From assembly GCA_032622095.1 (NCBI GenBank), contig CP136067.1, forward strand, positions 79,140,705 to 79,204,704: DNA of 64,000 bases. The letters are read 5' to 3'. This DNA is from Siphonodentalium dalli. Its lineage: Eukaryota; Mollusca; Scaphopoda; Gadilida; Siphonodentaliidae. Of this stretch, positions 24,201 to 32,661 are shown in pieces. The notes beneath the pieces were generated by a model. It worked only from the letters and a program-made list of their open reading frames with translations, was not told the origin of the DNA and did not search any database. Position 1 is the first letter of the stretch, and each line of letters starts with the position of its first letter. The position numbers and the translations under genes were made by a program.

Positions 24201-27200
24201 TGACTGGTGCTTCCTGATTTTTTGCGAAAACCCTGTGCCAATGAGTTCTCTTATATATGCGAGTCACCCATAGGGTGCCTTGCATATATAAGAGAATGCA
24301 TTGGCCTAACAGTATTTATCTTGATCTAAGTCAGTGCATTCTCTTATATATGTGAGGCACCCTATGGGCAACTCACATATATAAGATAATGCACTGGAAC
24401 AGGATATTTAATGCTGCACCAGTGCCGCTCCCACCATGAAAGGGTTGAGTAAAAAGGGGATTTAATATGAACGGCACCTCCCTCAGTTGTGCCTCATTAA
24501 CCACATCCTCTTTGTTAGACACAATTGTTGAATTTCAATGTGGGGTGTGAAATATGGACTTTGCAAGATCACAATATTTAAATGCTGATATTCCCCACTG
24601 TTCATCGATATACTTTGGTGCAGCAGAAAACTCATACTGATTAGTGATTAGGCCAAAAAAAAAAAGTGTTTTGGTTCTCGGGCAATTTTTTTTTCAAATC
24701 AATGAGGGAGGGAGGGTTTTATTTTTATTTTTTTCTGCGCATAGTAAGCATGGACAAAGATACCTTCCTCTGTCTAGTAATAACCAGAAAGGTAGAGGGA
24801 ACTGTTATGCATATAAACTCATTTAGTCTTATATAAAAATGACATTGTACTACCAGTGTATGACTGGGATTACCTAACAATATATAATGCCCCTGACATT
24901 ATTAAAACTAGTGTTATTGTTGTCTAAAAACTGATAACTCCCCATTCTAAAATGTGATCCTGAATTTAGTCATGTGCCTTTCAATTGTATAAAGTTACAA
25001 TTAGTGTAATTTGTTCACAATGACTAATTGTAAGAAGAGCATGAGGATCAGCTAATCATTTTCTTAATTGTAGTCATCTACTTCATGTTGTAAGTCTGCA
25101 AGTCACTTTTTAACACATTTACATGTTAGAGAGCTCAATGCACACTAATATTCAACACATATCTGCTATGGACATGTTAACTCTTTCGCTGCCAAACGAG
25201 CATAAATGCGAACTTCGAAGACGCTGCCAATCGCGCATTTTTGCGAATTTGGTATGTAGTCTAATGTATGGGATATAACTCTATTCTTTCCGGCATGTTT
25301 GACAGTGTATAATGTATTTATATGTAGTACTGTTGCGCGCGAACAATTTAAAGCGACAATGTCCTCAAGGTCATGCTATTTCTGACGTTATGTGAGTACA
25401 GTCAGAGCCGGAATATTGCGTCATTGTTGTTAGCACGTGGTTATCAGTCGAAAATGGCTGCTCGCAAAAGACTCAGGACTCAAGAAGTTATTGTTATTAC
25501 CTCTATACTCTAATGATCGAGGGGCACCTGAGATACTTATACCTATGATTTATGTGGGCAGTAGCCTCTATAGGGGCGCCTATGGCGCATAAGATACTAT
25601 GGGTGGCGGGATGGAGTGGTGGGTGGGTAACTAACCTCTATACTTTAATGATCGAGGGGCGCCTGCGACGCATAAGATATTTATACCTATTATTTATGTG
25701 GGCAGTAGCCTCTATAGGGGCACCTGCGGCGCATAAGATACTATGGGTGGCGGATTGGGTGGTGGGTGGGTAACTAACCTCTATACTCTAATGGTCGAGG
25801 GGCACCTGCGGCGCACAAGATACATTGTACTTATACCTATTATTTATGTGGCAGTAGCCTCTATGGGGGCGCCTGCGGTGCATAAGATACTATGGGTGGC
25901 GGGATGGGGAGGTGGTGGGTAACTAACCTCTACACTCTAATAATCGAGGGGCGCCTGTGGCGCATAATATACTTATACCTATTATTTATGTGGCAGTAGC
26001 CTCTATAGGGGCACCTGCGGCGCATAAGATACTATGGGTGGCGTGATGGGGGAGGCGGGTGGTAACTAACCTCTATACTCTAATGATCGAGGGGCACCTG
26101 CGGCGCATAAGATACTTATACCTATTATTTATGTGGGCAGTAGCCTCTATAGGGGCGCCTGCGACGCATAAGATACTATGGGTGGCGGGATAGGGTGGCG
26201 GGTGGGTAACTATCCTCTATACTCTAATGATAGAGGGGCGCCTGCGGCCCATAAGATACTTATACCTATTATTTATAATACACCTTTACTGGTTTTGAAC
26301 AACCCTTGTCTATTGTATCATTTCCTAGTGGTGATAACGGGCAACTAAATTAATTATGCTGGTGAGTTGACCATGCGTACGCCCGCGTGACCCATATAAT
26401 TCACATAAATCATCGTAAAACCCAATTTTCCTGAAATTCAAGATGGCCGTCGAGATCACGTGACTTATAAGAGGCGGAGCAGGGTCATATGTCCCCCTGC
26501 AGGTATATATACATATGGCTATGGTTATATATATATATCTATATTTGGAATTGTACCTGTCAGGAAATATTCAAGCAACAAAAGCACGAACTCAACAAAG
26601 TGCCATTGTATCCCATTTTGCTACAAATAGGTGGCAACTTGCATAAATCCAAGATGGATGCCAAGGTCACGTGACCTATTTTATGTCCAAAGTGGATTCA
26701 TATAGGTTAATCCCGTGTACCTTACTGTTGGACATCATATAATTGGGTTGAAAATTAGAAAACAAACAACACACCCATTCATACCCACACAAACTGTACA
26801 TATACATTTGTACCGGCAAATAGCCACTAATCCAAGATGGCCGCCAATGTCACGTGACCCTGTTGGGCGTGTCCACGGCGGCATTCGACAGGGTATACCT
26901 ATGTCTATATACATGTGAAGTTTCAACTAATTATATTAGAAACTGCTTGAGATATAATGTATTACCCATATATACCTGAAATACATGGATATATGTACAG
27001 GATGTGTGGCACTGGGGAGTACGTCTGTGGTGGCGGGTGGCAGCGAAAGAGTTAATAAAATCCCCAAAAACTTTTTTCGTAAGTTTTTTTGTCATAACAT
27101 CAGGCATTGCAATAAAAAGGCCTAATTCGGCCCTTTTTATTCAATGCGGCGGGGCCTGAGAACCAAAACCTTTTTTTTTTTGGCCTTATGTGCTTCCATA

Positions 27201-30200
27201 AATCTGATATATATATATAAATTTGTGCATGTTCCATGTCAATTTGTGGATAGCAATAAAGTCATTCTCAGAAACTTGTCTAAATTTCTAATTCTGGATA
27301 AGTTAGGAGATTACATTTTTCAATCTTTGAAAATTTCTCAGTGAATTTGCAAATATAATTTGTATGAGGTTCTCTTCGGTTGATCAGTGAAGGATGTTCC
27401 TGAGAATACAATATTATGTTTATTTTGGCCTCTATTTCTGTTTTTAAAATTATTTCTTTTGTTTTCTGAAGCTGCACAGGCAATGTCTATTAACATATAT
27501 CACTATGAATCCATACAGCTCATTTCTTTCAACAAAATAATATCCATTAGTGGCATTGGGTCTCGCCATAATAATCATATCTTTTTAAATCTCTTCTTTA
27601 TACAGAGCTAAGACAAAGGATTCCACAGTCATCAAAGCTACCTACTCCACCTGCAAATATGGTGTTTCTTCCTCCAAAAACTCCAATGTTAAACCAAAGC
27701 ACTGCTGGATCCTCTCAGGTTACCCCACTGATGCAGGGTCGGACACCGATGCAACCTCGGAACATTATGACGAACGGCAACAATATTACACCACCTGGCT
27801 ATGGTTTGTACAGTTTCCAGTTCTGATTTTATAAATAAAAAATATTGCACAGCAAGGTGACTAAAATGATTTTGGAAAAAAAACATGTTTATTTTGAACT
27901 GGAGAATTAATAATGTAACAAGCAATGATCATTGAAATTTCGCATATATGTACCAAATACTACTACTGAACAGATTATATATAAGTTTTGGAAAAATCAA
28001 CATCTAATTTTCACCTGACAAAGCCATTTAGAAAAACTCAATATCATATAAGTTAGTGTTTCATGCAGTACTTCTCATTCCAAATGTGTTATTTTATACA
28101 CAAGAATCTTGTTTTGTTTTGTTTTTTTATATTTTTTATTCGGGTCTAAACAAATAAATACATACAGACATGTGAGGAATCAAGGACACAATACATGCAC
28201 TTGGTTAAAACATAAAAAAAATAATATTTTAAAGATATTGATATGAGTGGGATAAAATATAAAGTGTTTTGTCATAGGCTGAAATAAACATGTTCAATTA
28301 ATTTTATATGACTGAGTATATATTAAATGGTATAAGATATTGATCAATTCAGACTCTGCACCGTTGATACTTTTGTGGGTTTTTCATATCTTATGTTTAT
28401 GTTAAAAATAATTCATTAATTATATTCCATCTCTCTTGAAAAAACACAAGAATCTGACTGAGTACAATAAGTTTCATAAAGATTGATCTTATGCCCTGAA
28501 TACATATTTAAACATTTAGTTATACATGTAACTAAGTGCTTTGACACTCATAATATTTTCACAGGAAGATCACCTGGACCACCATTGCCACGTCCAATCT
28601 TACCGAGAGAACGGACAGCCACAGACAAGATTCTTGAATACCTAGTAGGAGACGGACCCCAAAACAGATATGCCTTAATTTGCAAGTACTGTAGCTCACA
28701 TAATGGAATGGCTCTGAAGGAGGAATATGAATATTTAAGTAAGTTTTTTTACCTATAGTTTGGCGAGGTTGTTCGCAGTCAAGCGGCAGGCAACATGCGT
28801 CAAGAGATGCCGATAGCGAGATATCTTGAACGAATAACAATTGATTTTGTTGATATTCGTTATATGAGACTTGCAGTAGTTGATTTTCATGAATTTTTAT
28901 TTTGATTACACAATAACTTGAACAAATATCAACTTATTTTTTATTTATATTCGGTATATGAGACTTGCTCAACAATGTCTCGATTCGAAAACCGGCCAGG
29001 TCCATGCATCTTGACTTGAAGCAATTCTGGTATTAATATATAGAGGATATCCTAGTGTTGAAACGATTAGTGAATTTCAGAGTCGACTAGTCGAGACCCA
29101 AAAGTCGCGTTGCGTCGACTAGTCGGTACCCGATATCAAAACTTTCAAACATAACATGGTACGGAAAATTCATCGTACATGGCGTACACTGATGACTGAT
29201 CCAATGACGGTCTATTGCGTACTAGTAGCGCATTTCCCTGCATAGACACCAATTTATTTACATGTGGTGGATAATGATTAGAAACTCGATCATTTATACA
29301 GGTTTTAAATTTAATATCTGTGTTCGAGATTTCGTTTAGTCACATGATCACCAATAAACCGGTGCCGAGCGGTGTCACTATAAAATGTTAATGTTCCGAC
29401 TAAATACGCCCTATAGAATAGGCTATGTTGTAGAATACGATAGCCAGTTCTTAATGTCAGTATCATTTATATACGGTAGCAACAATGACGTCACCTTAAG
29501 CGACCTTCAATTGATCAATTGAAATATACACAGTGTCTAGATCAAAGCGGTCTCCGACAAACGATAAAGCCGCGGCAATCATTGCCATCATGTTGCAGTG
29601 ATGTCTTTGACCTCAAATGACGAGTGAGACATTGTGTTGTCAATTTCATTCTTTCAATTAATAGTCGGGTCACCGCGTGTGTCTATACTAGTAACACTGT
29701 CAATTCCGGGTGCCACCAAACGTTATACTTACCGTAACTTACGCGCAGTTAACACCGTTTATGTCGGAATCGATCTTGAAAACGTTATACATGGAACTAA
29801 TGTTTTGTCATCACGAATGAGATTTAACCCATATCCACTGAAAAAGTGTGGATATTCTGTTTATGATATACTTTAGTTACTTGCCTATGGCCCCCAATGA
29901 ATGTCAATACATCAGAAATTTCAAGCTGATATCACTCACTAGTGGGATATCACTTATATCTCACTGCTAAAACCTTATAATTCATGGGCAAGTATATAAT
30001 AAATAGTCATAACATTCTTCATCAGGAAGATATCCCCCGAGAGAGCGAAGTGAGTGAAGAAGTGGTCGAAGTTGGAAATCCTGCATTTGTCTTGAAAGCT
30101 ATGTGGTTCTCCGACAACAGAACAGCAAATTATGTTGAAACTAAGGCCTGAGAAATGCTTGACTGATAAGATACTACTAATAATTTACAGCATGAGTTTG

Positions 30201-32225
30201 TAGACTGAGTCAGGTGATCAGACAACACACACCAACAACATGATTTCTATCGATTTCCGAAAAATAATTATATTTAAAAAAAAAATAGAGATATATTGAG
30301 GATATCTTGACTTTTTTGTTGGATATGGGAATTATCTCATGAGTGATGAAAAAAAAAAAAATTCCATGAGTGGCTCTACCAGGAATTGAAATTAATTCTT
30401 TTTTTGTCATCACGAATGAGATAATTACCATATCCAACCAAAAAGTGTAGATGTTCTGTTTATTATATGCTCCGCTCAGTTGGCCCATGACTCAACTCGA
30501 AAGAAGAGTAAAATGGCAAATTAGTATACCCAAGCACAGCCATGGTAATGAGTGTGCATATAAAAAAGTTCCATTTTTCAGACATATTGGTTCAGGGATA
30601 AAGGGGCTAACATCATAGTATGTTTAACAAAAACAAATTATTCATCACATACCGGGGGTATTACAATTTTTTTACATGAACACACAGTGGCAAAGCGATG
30701 TTAACACATCTAGTACTGAATCACTTTAAATTTTAGCGCGGATGGATACGAGTGAGATATCAATATCTCACTAGATGGATAACGGTTTTTATCTGATGCA
30801 ATAATATTACTATTTGATAGCTTAGTATATAATAAACTGAATTGACTTTGTCCATCCATCTGGGCATATTTATCATTTACATACTATTTGATCTCAGTAA
30901 AATTAGGTTTGCAGGATTTCCATCAGGAGTGCTTTCAAAAGTCCAATGACATTACTCCCATTTTCTGGAAATTGTTATTTCAGGTTTTCGCTGCTGCTAT
31001 TGTTATACCATGAATCATGCAAAGAAGCAGAGGCCTTATGCTCCAAAGCTTGAGTTCCCAACTCCAGATGTTAAAAGGAAAGAACTGATACCAGTGAAAC
31101 AAGGGAGTAATGATGAAGATGATAGTAGTGAGGATGAAGAAGGTAAATTAAACCTTTCTTTACCAAATATTCATTGATGAGTACATGTAGTTCCCTTAGG
31201 CAATGTTTAGATGTAATTTCAATAAATGACCATAGGCCGTTTTTTTAACTTATTATCAAAACATTTCCGACCAATGAATAGGAATCCTTCTGTACTTCTT
31301 AGGAAACTGCTGTGGGAATATCCATCTCAATTTTAGTAACTGTAAGATTGCTCAGTTAGAGCAATTTTTTTGTTGACTTCCAACAAACATTTATAGTCAT
31401 CTGACTCATCTCCATTGTACAGGTAATCTGTAACATGACACCATCAGGGATGGCGGTTCAGGGAGGAGCACCAAAATTTAAAAAACATTTGTATTGCTGA
31501 TTTCATTCAAACTTACATGTAGACATACTAGACATGAATCTCTGATATAAGAAACGTAATTGTTTAGTTTAAATTTTCCGTCGTGGCACCTTTCATGTCA
31601 GGGAAGGGGATCCTAGAAACAAACTTGATAACACATATTTTTGCTGATTTCCTACAAACTTATACCTTATATCATCAATCAAATAGTTTAGTTTAAAGTT
31701 CCCAAAATGGTGTTGTCCAAGTCAGGAATGGAGGTTGGTTTACCCGTTATGGGCACCAGCATTGCTCGCCGACTTCAATAAAATTACATAGTTATCTCCA
31801 TGCGACGTATATACATAATGGTATAGTCTAAATATAAATTGATAAATACAACATATTTGTGGTAAGAAGTTTATATGGACCTCAAGGCAAGTAGTTTAAT
31901 GAAGCATTTTATAGAACTAATTATTGTTGTTATAGATTCAGAAGATAGCGAAGATGGAGAAGATGAGGGTATGGAGGTTGATGAGAAAGATGACTCAAAA
32001 ATCAGAGAAGTGACATACAAGAAGCTGCAAGATTCCACGGTCACATCGAATAATACTCTGCAAGACAGACAAGTCAAACCTGTAACACAAACAGCCCCTT
32101 CAAGTGATGCACCAAAAACAACTGTGCCCCATACCACCATCACTGATAAAATCAAACAATCCAGTTCTACTGATCAGCCTATTAAGTTGAATGATATTCA
32201 GAAAAGTAGCGATGCGCCTAATTAA
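3749..32225 (+). CDS. LNPK: LNPK (lunapark) ER three-way-junction protein, nine exons, 5' exon missing
   Basis: Lunapark is a conserved ER membrane protein that stabilises three-way tubule junctions. Nine exons can be joined in phase: 3749-3936, 5591-5649, 19214-19254, 19952-20038, 23103-23142, 27606-27803, 28565-28738, 30984-31142 and 31936-32225, all with AG acceptors and GT donors. They give about 411 residues. In order these are a KNQELQKK-type segment, two hydrophobic segments (the hairpin), a basic/charged helix with the family's EKETYKKAREILEKFDPE motif, a proline-rich linker, the PRPILPRER and EYLVGDGPQNRYALIC blocks, a zinc ribbon with two CxxC pairs (CKYC and CCYC), and an acidic S/D/E tail. 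With ~20-25 missing N-terminal residues the length fits vertebrate LNPK (~430). The first coding exon, with the usual Met-Gly start, was not found in 1-3748; it may lie upstream of the window or be unrecognised. Introns are full of transposons, but every splice junction I can see is intact. Confidence 0.95.
4740..5225 (+). repeat. 'GATATTCGGTATATGAGACTTG' repeat, about three units
   Basis: Units of ~180 bp hold GAACAA.TATCAACTTGTTTT, GTATATGAGACTTGTTC.ACA and ATGTCTTGATCAA blocks. In the LNPK intron between exons a and b. Related to 28800-29010. Confidence 0.75.
5591..5649 (+). CDS. LNPK: LNPK exon b: end of second membrane segment and basic juxtamembrane part
   Basis: The acceptor is TTTGCAG, the donor is GTATAC after 5649, entry is phase 2 and exit phase 1. 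It encodes V-W-G-L-K-K-F-L-H-W-Y-F-V-K-R-I-Q-K-N, matching the end of the second hydrophobic segment and the following basic residues of lunapark. Only 144 bp separate its donor from the foldback element that starts at 5794. Confidence 0.92.
5829..5935. repeat. Left tandem array, 5 units of a palindromic 21-22 bp repeat
   Basis: Five units each contain the perfect 14 bp palindrome GGCGTTTAAACGCC, separated by CTAATTA-type spacers. Subterminal in the left foldback arm. Units are essentially identical to each other. Confidence 0.95.
6290..6420. repeat. GGAGAATCGGGC-type short tandem repeat in left foldback arm (mirrored at 10380-10510)
   Basis: Alternating GGAGAATCGGGC(C/T)TTC and GGAGTTATGGGCTTTC units form an imperfect ~45 bp higher-order repeat. 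The mirrored array in the right arm is the same. It opens reading frames on both strands that I do not regard as genes. Confidence 0.85.
6735..7962 (+). mobile_element. Helentron-type (HINE/pearl-like) non-autonomous element nested in the left foldback arm
   Basis: Comparison with the uninterrupted right arm shows that the insertion split the arm between two T bases, without a clear target duplication. It begins near TATCCCCTGCC, has a GTCCGTCC-type microsatellite near its left end, several ~170 bp internal repeats containing 'TTTGGTATATGAGTTCACCTGACC', and a 3' hairpin (GCCGTC 7945-7950 / GACGGC 7954-7959) followed by a short tail. Insertion between T and T plus a terminal hairpin are the hallmarks of Helentron-derived elements. 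The exact boundaries are uncertain by about 2 bp. Confidence 0.75.
7460..7680 (+). pseudogene. LINE endonuclease fragment inside the Helentron-type element
   Basis: An open stretch encodes TGDFNFNI, THILEGTLDLLLSN and TDHHVIWAVKK. GDFN, a T.H..G..LD(L/V) block and a (S/T)DHH.(V/I) block in this order are the C-terminal half of an APE-type endonuclease from a non-LTR retrotransposon ORF2. No reverse transcriptase follows and the frame closes at 7680, so it is a captured or truncated fragment. Confidence 0.65.
8020..10002. mobile_element. TTAA-flanked MITE at the apex of the foldback, interrupted by a piggyBac-like element
   Basis: It is flanked by TTAA at 8016-8019 and 10003-10006. Ends read TGGTACTCAATCCGATTAAG and its complement (…GGATTGAGAACCA). 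Without the insert at 8420-9983 (and one TTAA) the two halves form a ~415 bp element with matching inverted halves. It belongs to the same family as the copies at 44671, 53542 and 56567. Confidence 0.85.
8420..9983. mobile_element. piggyBac-like non-autonomous element, 1564 bp, TTAA target duplication
   Basis: Perfect 12 bp inverted ends CCCTTTGAACCC (8420-8431) and GGGTTCAAAGGG (9972-9983) are flanked by TTAA at 8416-8419 and 9984-9987. A leading CCC and a TTAA target are piggyBac superfamily features. Subterminal hairpins near the left end (CACCGATATTT[A/C]GGTG twice) could be transposase sites. There is no long reading frame, so any transposase must act in trans. The element interrupts the apex MITE. 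Confidence 0.87.
10855..11180. repeat. Right tandem array, about 15 units of the same palindromic repeat
   Basis: About 15 units of the repeat occur in inverted orientation relative to the left arm. Several cores carry single substitutions (for example AATCGCC, AATGCTG, ACGATG, TTAACGTCG). So the array is both longer and more diverged than the left one. Confidence 0.95.
12215..12250. repeat. Poly-C tract, 36 bases
   Basis: An uninterrupted run of 36 C. In a short tract this long, the exact length may be an assembly or sequencing estimate. Confidence 0.95.
12785..13700 (-). pseudogene. Decayed coding-like segment, unidentified
   Basis: This stretch is clearly richer in G and C than its surroundings and has long minus-strand frames (13507-13124 and 13051-12785) that run into each other with frame changes. 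They carry a lysine run and Pro/Ser/Thr-rich text. An alternative frame reads VKGTVDMDSTLIPTNLLHTL. I do not recognise the protein. It ends 78 bp before the LINE target duplication, so it is not part of that LINE. A degraded gag-like ORF1 of another element, or transposase remains of the enclosing inverted-repeat element, would both fit. Confidence 0.3.
14158..17056 (-). pseudogene. LINE ORF2 (APE endonuclease and reverse transcriptase), multiply disabled
   Basis: ATG at 17056 overlaps ORF1 by 143 bp in another frame. Endonuclease motifs are present: a HININGL start, GDYNAKH and SSDHLPV. But the catalytic Glu block reads INKPNL where the family has (N/Q)E(T/S).L. A frameshift lies near 16265-16270. 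The 15290-15990 stretch is out of a single frame. The reverse transcriptase keeps NNYRPISLL and LDVEKAFDSVWH (motif A Asp), then has a stop (TGA) at 14946-14948. The catalytic box reads FANDL instead of FADDL, losing the first Asp. The C-terminus (LQKVQNKAL…, HDTADIPTMKQRL) ends at TAG 14158-14160. Not functional as it stands. Confidence 0.87.
16914..18458 (-). pseudogene. LINE ORF1 (gag-like, coiled coil and three zinc knuckles), one in-frame stop
   Basis: The reading frame runs in one phase from ATG at 18458 to the stop at 16914, about 514 codons, broken only by a TGA at 17835-17837. The N-terminal part has a predicted coiled coil (residues ~25-45) and a long Lys/Pro/Ser-rich region. The second half has a pre-knuckle domain and three cysteine clusters: CYKCQKFNHTAEFC (CX2CX4HX4C), CKNCAGNHKHQDC and CANCDSDHHSAYKGC. 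This layout (pre-C2HC plus knuckles) is typical of Jockey-type ORF1 nucleic-acid chaperones. The stop is a single-base change in an otherwise intact frame, so the copy is fairly young. Confidence 0.88.
18590..18644 (-). repeat. Duplicated 5' leader motif of the LINE
   Basis: GAGTCAGCAGCACTC occurs twice, about 40 bp apart, at the very 5' end of the LINE. Repeated 5' leader units are common in non-LTR elements with internal promoters; a promoter role here is inference. Confidence 0.6.
19214..19254 (+). CDS. LNPK: LNPK exon c: start of coiled region (micro-exon)
   Basis: The exon is 41 nt, with acceptor TCCTTCAG and donor GTGAGT. It completes the split codon (phase 1 in, phase 0 out) and encodes DMVIRECREKKKQI, equivalent to the ...L..L+.++KKIL region of the family. 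It lies 13.6 kb downstream of exon b, after the transposon-filled intron. Confidence 0.88.
19952..20038 (+). CDS. LNPK: LNPK exon d: conserved MEKETYKKAREILEKFDPE block
   Basis: Acceptor TTACTAG, donor GTATGG, 29 codons, phase 0 on both sides. The peptide LEDVMEKETYKKAREIL then EKFDPERFKQLE is among the most conserved parts of lunapark and is predicted helical. It fixes the identity of the gene. Confidence 0.95.
20140..20950 (+). repeat. 'GGCCATCTTGGATTTTACTC' dispersed repeat, copy 2
   Basis: Starts with TTAGCTCAACTGGACAAAGT and its complementary CCAGTTTGAGCTA (a hairpin), then GTCCGTCCATCCGTCC, then ~4 units as in 2668-3290. The start hairpin plus microsatellite plus tandem units point to a Helentron-derived origin. 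Between LNPK exons d and e. Confidence 0.75.
21933..23042. mobile_element. hAT-type non-autonomous element, 1110 bp
   Basis: It is flanked by the perfect 8 bp duplication CTCATGAC (21925-21932 and 23043-23050). Ends read TGGAGGTGCCACGATTATTG and, from the other side, TAGGGGTGACACAATTAATC: imperfect terminal repeats of the hAT 'GGGGTG.CAC.ATTAATCG' style. ATCGATTATCG-rich subterminal repeats occur at both ends. No transposase frame is visible. It sits in an LNPK intron and ends 60 bp before exon e. Confidence 0.85.
23103..23142 (+). CDS. LNPK: LNPK exon e: linker micro-exon
   Basis: The exon is 40 nt, with acceptor TTTTTTGCAG, donor GTAAGT, phase 0 in and phase 1 out. It encodes KPDTTTKISPPGS, a low-complexity linker. 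It is supported by splice signals and by phase agreement with both neighbours rather than by conservation. It starts 60 bp after the end of the hAT-type element at 21933-23042. Confidence 0.8.
23280..23795 (+). pseudogene. Decayed LINE ORF2 tail
   Basis: Broken frames give KYRECPLCQSGLRDEYHFL, preceded by an ISHIKWPMEKYTK-like stretch. The CPLC….DE.HFL block is the zinc-finger-like end of certain non-LTR ORF2 proteins, as in the much better preserved copy at 45584-46171. Frames are interrupted throughout. Confidence 0.55.
23820..24150 (+). repeat. 'GGATGATAACTTTAG' repeat, short copy
   Basis: CCATCCGTCCATCCGTTC lead and two units related to 41270-42060. In an LNPK intron, just after the decayed LINE tail. 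Confidence 0.7.
24195..24446. mobile_element. Palindromic MITE (CTTATATATG family), copy 1
   Basis: Two nested hairpins are built on CTCTTATATATG(C/T)GAG arms around GGGTGCC/GGCACCC. They are bounded by CCTTTTCATGA on the left and its near complement ATGAAAGGG on the right. The same family occurs at 34774-34935. A target duplication was not established. Confidence 0.6.
25499..26275. repeat. Tandem array, about 5.4 units of ~143 bp
   Basis: Units start near 25499, 25633, 25777, 25927, 26069 and 26213. Each holds ACCTCTATACTCTAATGATC, then two related GGGGC(A/G)CCTGCGGCGCATAAGATA half-units, then a GGTGGCGGG stretch. Units differ by small substitutions and indels. Confidence 0.92.
26440..26860. 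promoter_or_regulatory. Three AAGATGG + TCACGTGAC motif pairs inside the TTAA element
   Basis: At about 26441, 26651 and 26836 an AAGATGG(C/A) motif is followed within ~10 bp by (A/G)TCACGTGAC. AAGATGGC is the YY1 core, and GTCACGTGAC is the palindromic E-box known for bHLH-zip factors (CLEAR-type). The motifs are seen directly. Any regulatory activity is inference. Confidence 0.4.
27606..27803 (+). CDS. LNPK: LNPK exon f: proline-rich linker
   Basis: Acceptor TTTATACAG, donor GTTTGT, phase 1 in and 1 out. It opens with QLRQR, equivalent to the family's short basic 'IRQR' motif. A Pro/Thr/Gln-rich disordered stretch with repeated P-x-x-P and TPM-type motifs follows. Confidence 0.9.
28565..28738 (+). 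CDS. LNPK: LNPK exon g: PRPILPRER block and first zinc-ribbon half
   Basis: Acceptor TTTCACAG, donor GTAAGT, phase 1 in and 1 out. It encodes GPPLPRPILPRER, then ILEYLVGDGPQNRYALIC and KYCSSHNGMALKEEYEYL. The CKYC pair supplies the first two zinc ligands. The near-invariant family sequence makes this exon diagnostic. Confidence 0.97.
28800..29010 (+). repeat. 'TTGATATTCGGTATATGAGACTTG' dispersed repeat
   Basis: Shares the GATATTCG.TATATGAGACTTG blocks with the repeats at 4790-5225 and, more distantly, with the internal repeats of the Helentron-type element at 6735-7962. Probably remains of the same non-autonomous family. Confidence 0.6.
29050..29150. repeat. Possible truncated hAT-like end (GTCGACTAGTCG-rich)
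   Basis: Begins TAGTGTTGAAACGATTAGTG and continues with three GACTAGTCG palindromes. The style resembles hAT termini. I could not find a matching other end, so it is at best a truncated copy. Confidence 0.3.
29795..30490. repeat. Direct and inverted copies of a TTTTGTCATCACGAATGAGAT repeat
   Basis: 29802-29900 and 30398-30490 are direct copies (TGTCATCACGAATGAGAT … CATATCCA … AAAGTGT.GAT.TTCTGTTTAT). 30310-30350 is an inverted partial copy (TTGGATATGGGAATTATCTCAT). These look like the two ends of one or more MITEs. Boundaries unresolved. Confidence 0.55.
30984..31142 (+). CDS. LNPK: LNPK exon h: second zinc-ribbon half and acidic stretch
   Basis: Acceptor TTATTTCAG, donor GTAAAT, phase 1 in and 1 out. 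It encodes FRCCYCYTMNHAKKQRPYAP; the CxxC (C-C-Y-C) completes the zinc ribbon begun in exon g. The exon ends in a D/S/E-rich run. Confidence 0.95.
31936..32225 (+). CDS. LNPK: LNPK exon i: acidic tail and stop
   Basis: The acceptor is GTTATAG and the stop TAA is at 32223-32225. It encodes a run of DSEDSEDGEDEG type, then a Ser/Thr/Gln-rich, poorly conserved tail ending in DAPN. Acidic, disordered C-termini are normal for this family. The 3' region begins in a transposon (32272-32661). Confidence 0.92.
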
Positions 32226-32271
32226 AGATATATTCAGGATTCCAGAATTTATATCACTTTTGGCTTTGTTC

Positions 32272-32661
32272 AGCCCTGTTAATTAGCCAAAATTGGCCAA
32301 GGCTAATAAATTGCTTAGGTCAGAAATATGTTCTCGGGTAAAAGCCTAGGGTCTGCATAATTTCATGTTCTACACATACCTGGTATAATTTCAGTTTATA
32401 TTAAATTGAACTTGGTCCATTATCATGACTGGCTTAAAATTGCTGATTTATCAAAATAATGGTAGTCCTTGGCATTCTACAATAAATGTTTACTGTCTTC
32501 AGACTTTCACGACTACCGGGTATATGCAACACAAAGACCAGCAATTTCTTTAATTTTGAAAAAAACATTTGCAGGTTATGAAATTTGCCTCAGCTAAATA
32601 TAGCGGACAAAATGTTTTTTTGCCTTGACTCAGCCAATAGCCTATGCTAATTAACAGGGCT
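32272..32661. mobile_element. 390 bp TIR element with 9 bp target duplication, in the LNPK 3' region
   Basis: Perfect 16 bp inverted ends AGCCCTGTTAATTAGC (32272-32287) and GCTAATTAACAGGGCT (32646-32661) are flanked by the 9 bp direct repeat GCTTTGTTC (32263-32271 and 32662-32670). A 9 bp duplication is typical of Mutator-like elements, but the superfamily is not proven. It starts 47 bp after the LNPK stop codon. Confidence 0.88.
32305..32310 (+). terminator. Candidate LNPK poly(A) signal AATAAA (inside the TIR element)
   Basis: First AATAAA after the LNPK stop, 80 bp downstream. A second lies at 32481-32486. Both are within the 390 bp transposon. Which one is used cannot be told from sequence. 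Confidence 0.4.

Larger units (their letters stand above)
25181..27051. mobile_element. piggyBac-like non-autonomous element with internal tandem array, 1871 bp
   Basis: Perfect 14 bp inverted ends CTCTTTCGCTGCCA (25181-25194) and TGGCAGCGAAAGAG (27038-27051) are flanked by TTAA at 25177-25180 and 27052-27055. Inside are a ~143 bp tandem array (25499-26275) and three AAGATGG/CACGTG motif pairs. There is no transposase frame. It lies in the LNPK intron between exons e and f. Confidence 0.88.

Noticed and set aside
25499-26275. Long periodic repeats with open frames (25552-25773)
   Set aside because: Tandem non-coding repeats inside a transposon; frames follow the repeat and are not conserved between units.
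29634-29876. 80-residue plus-strand frame
   Set aside because: Lies across the start of a dispersed repeat (TGTCATCACGAATGAGAT) and shows no coding signal.
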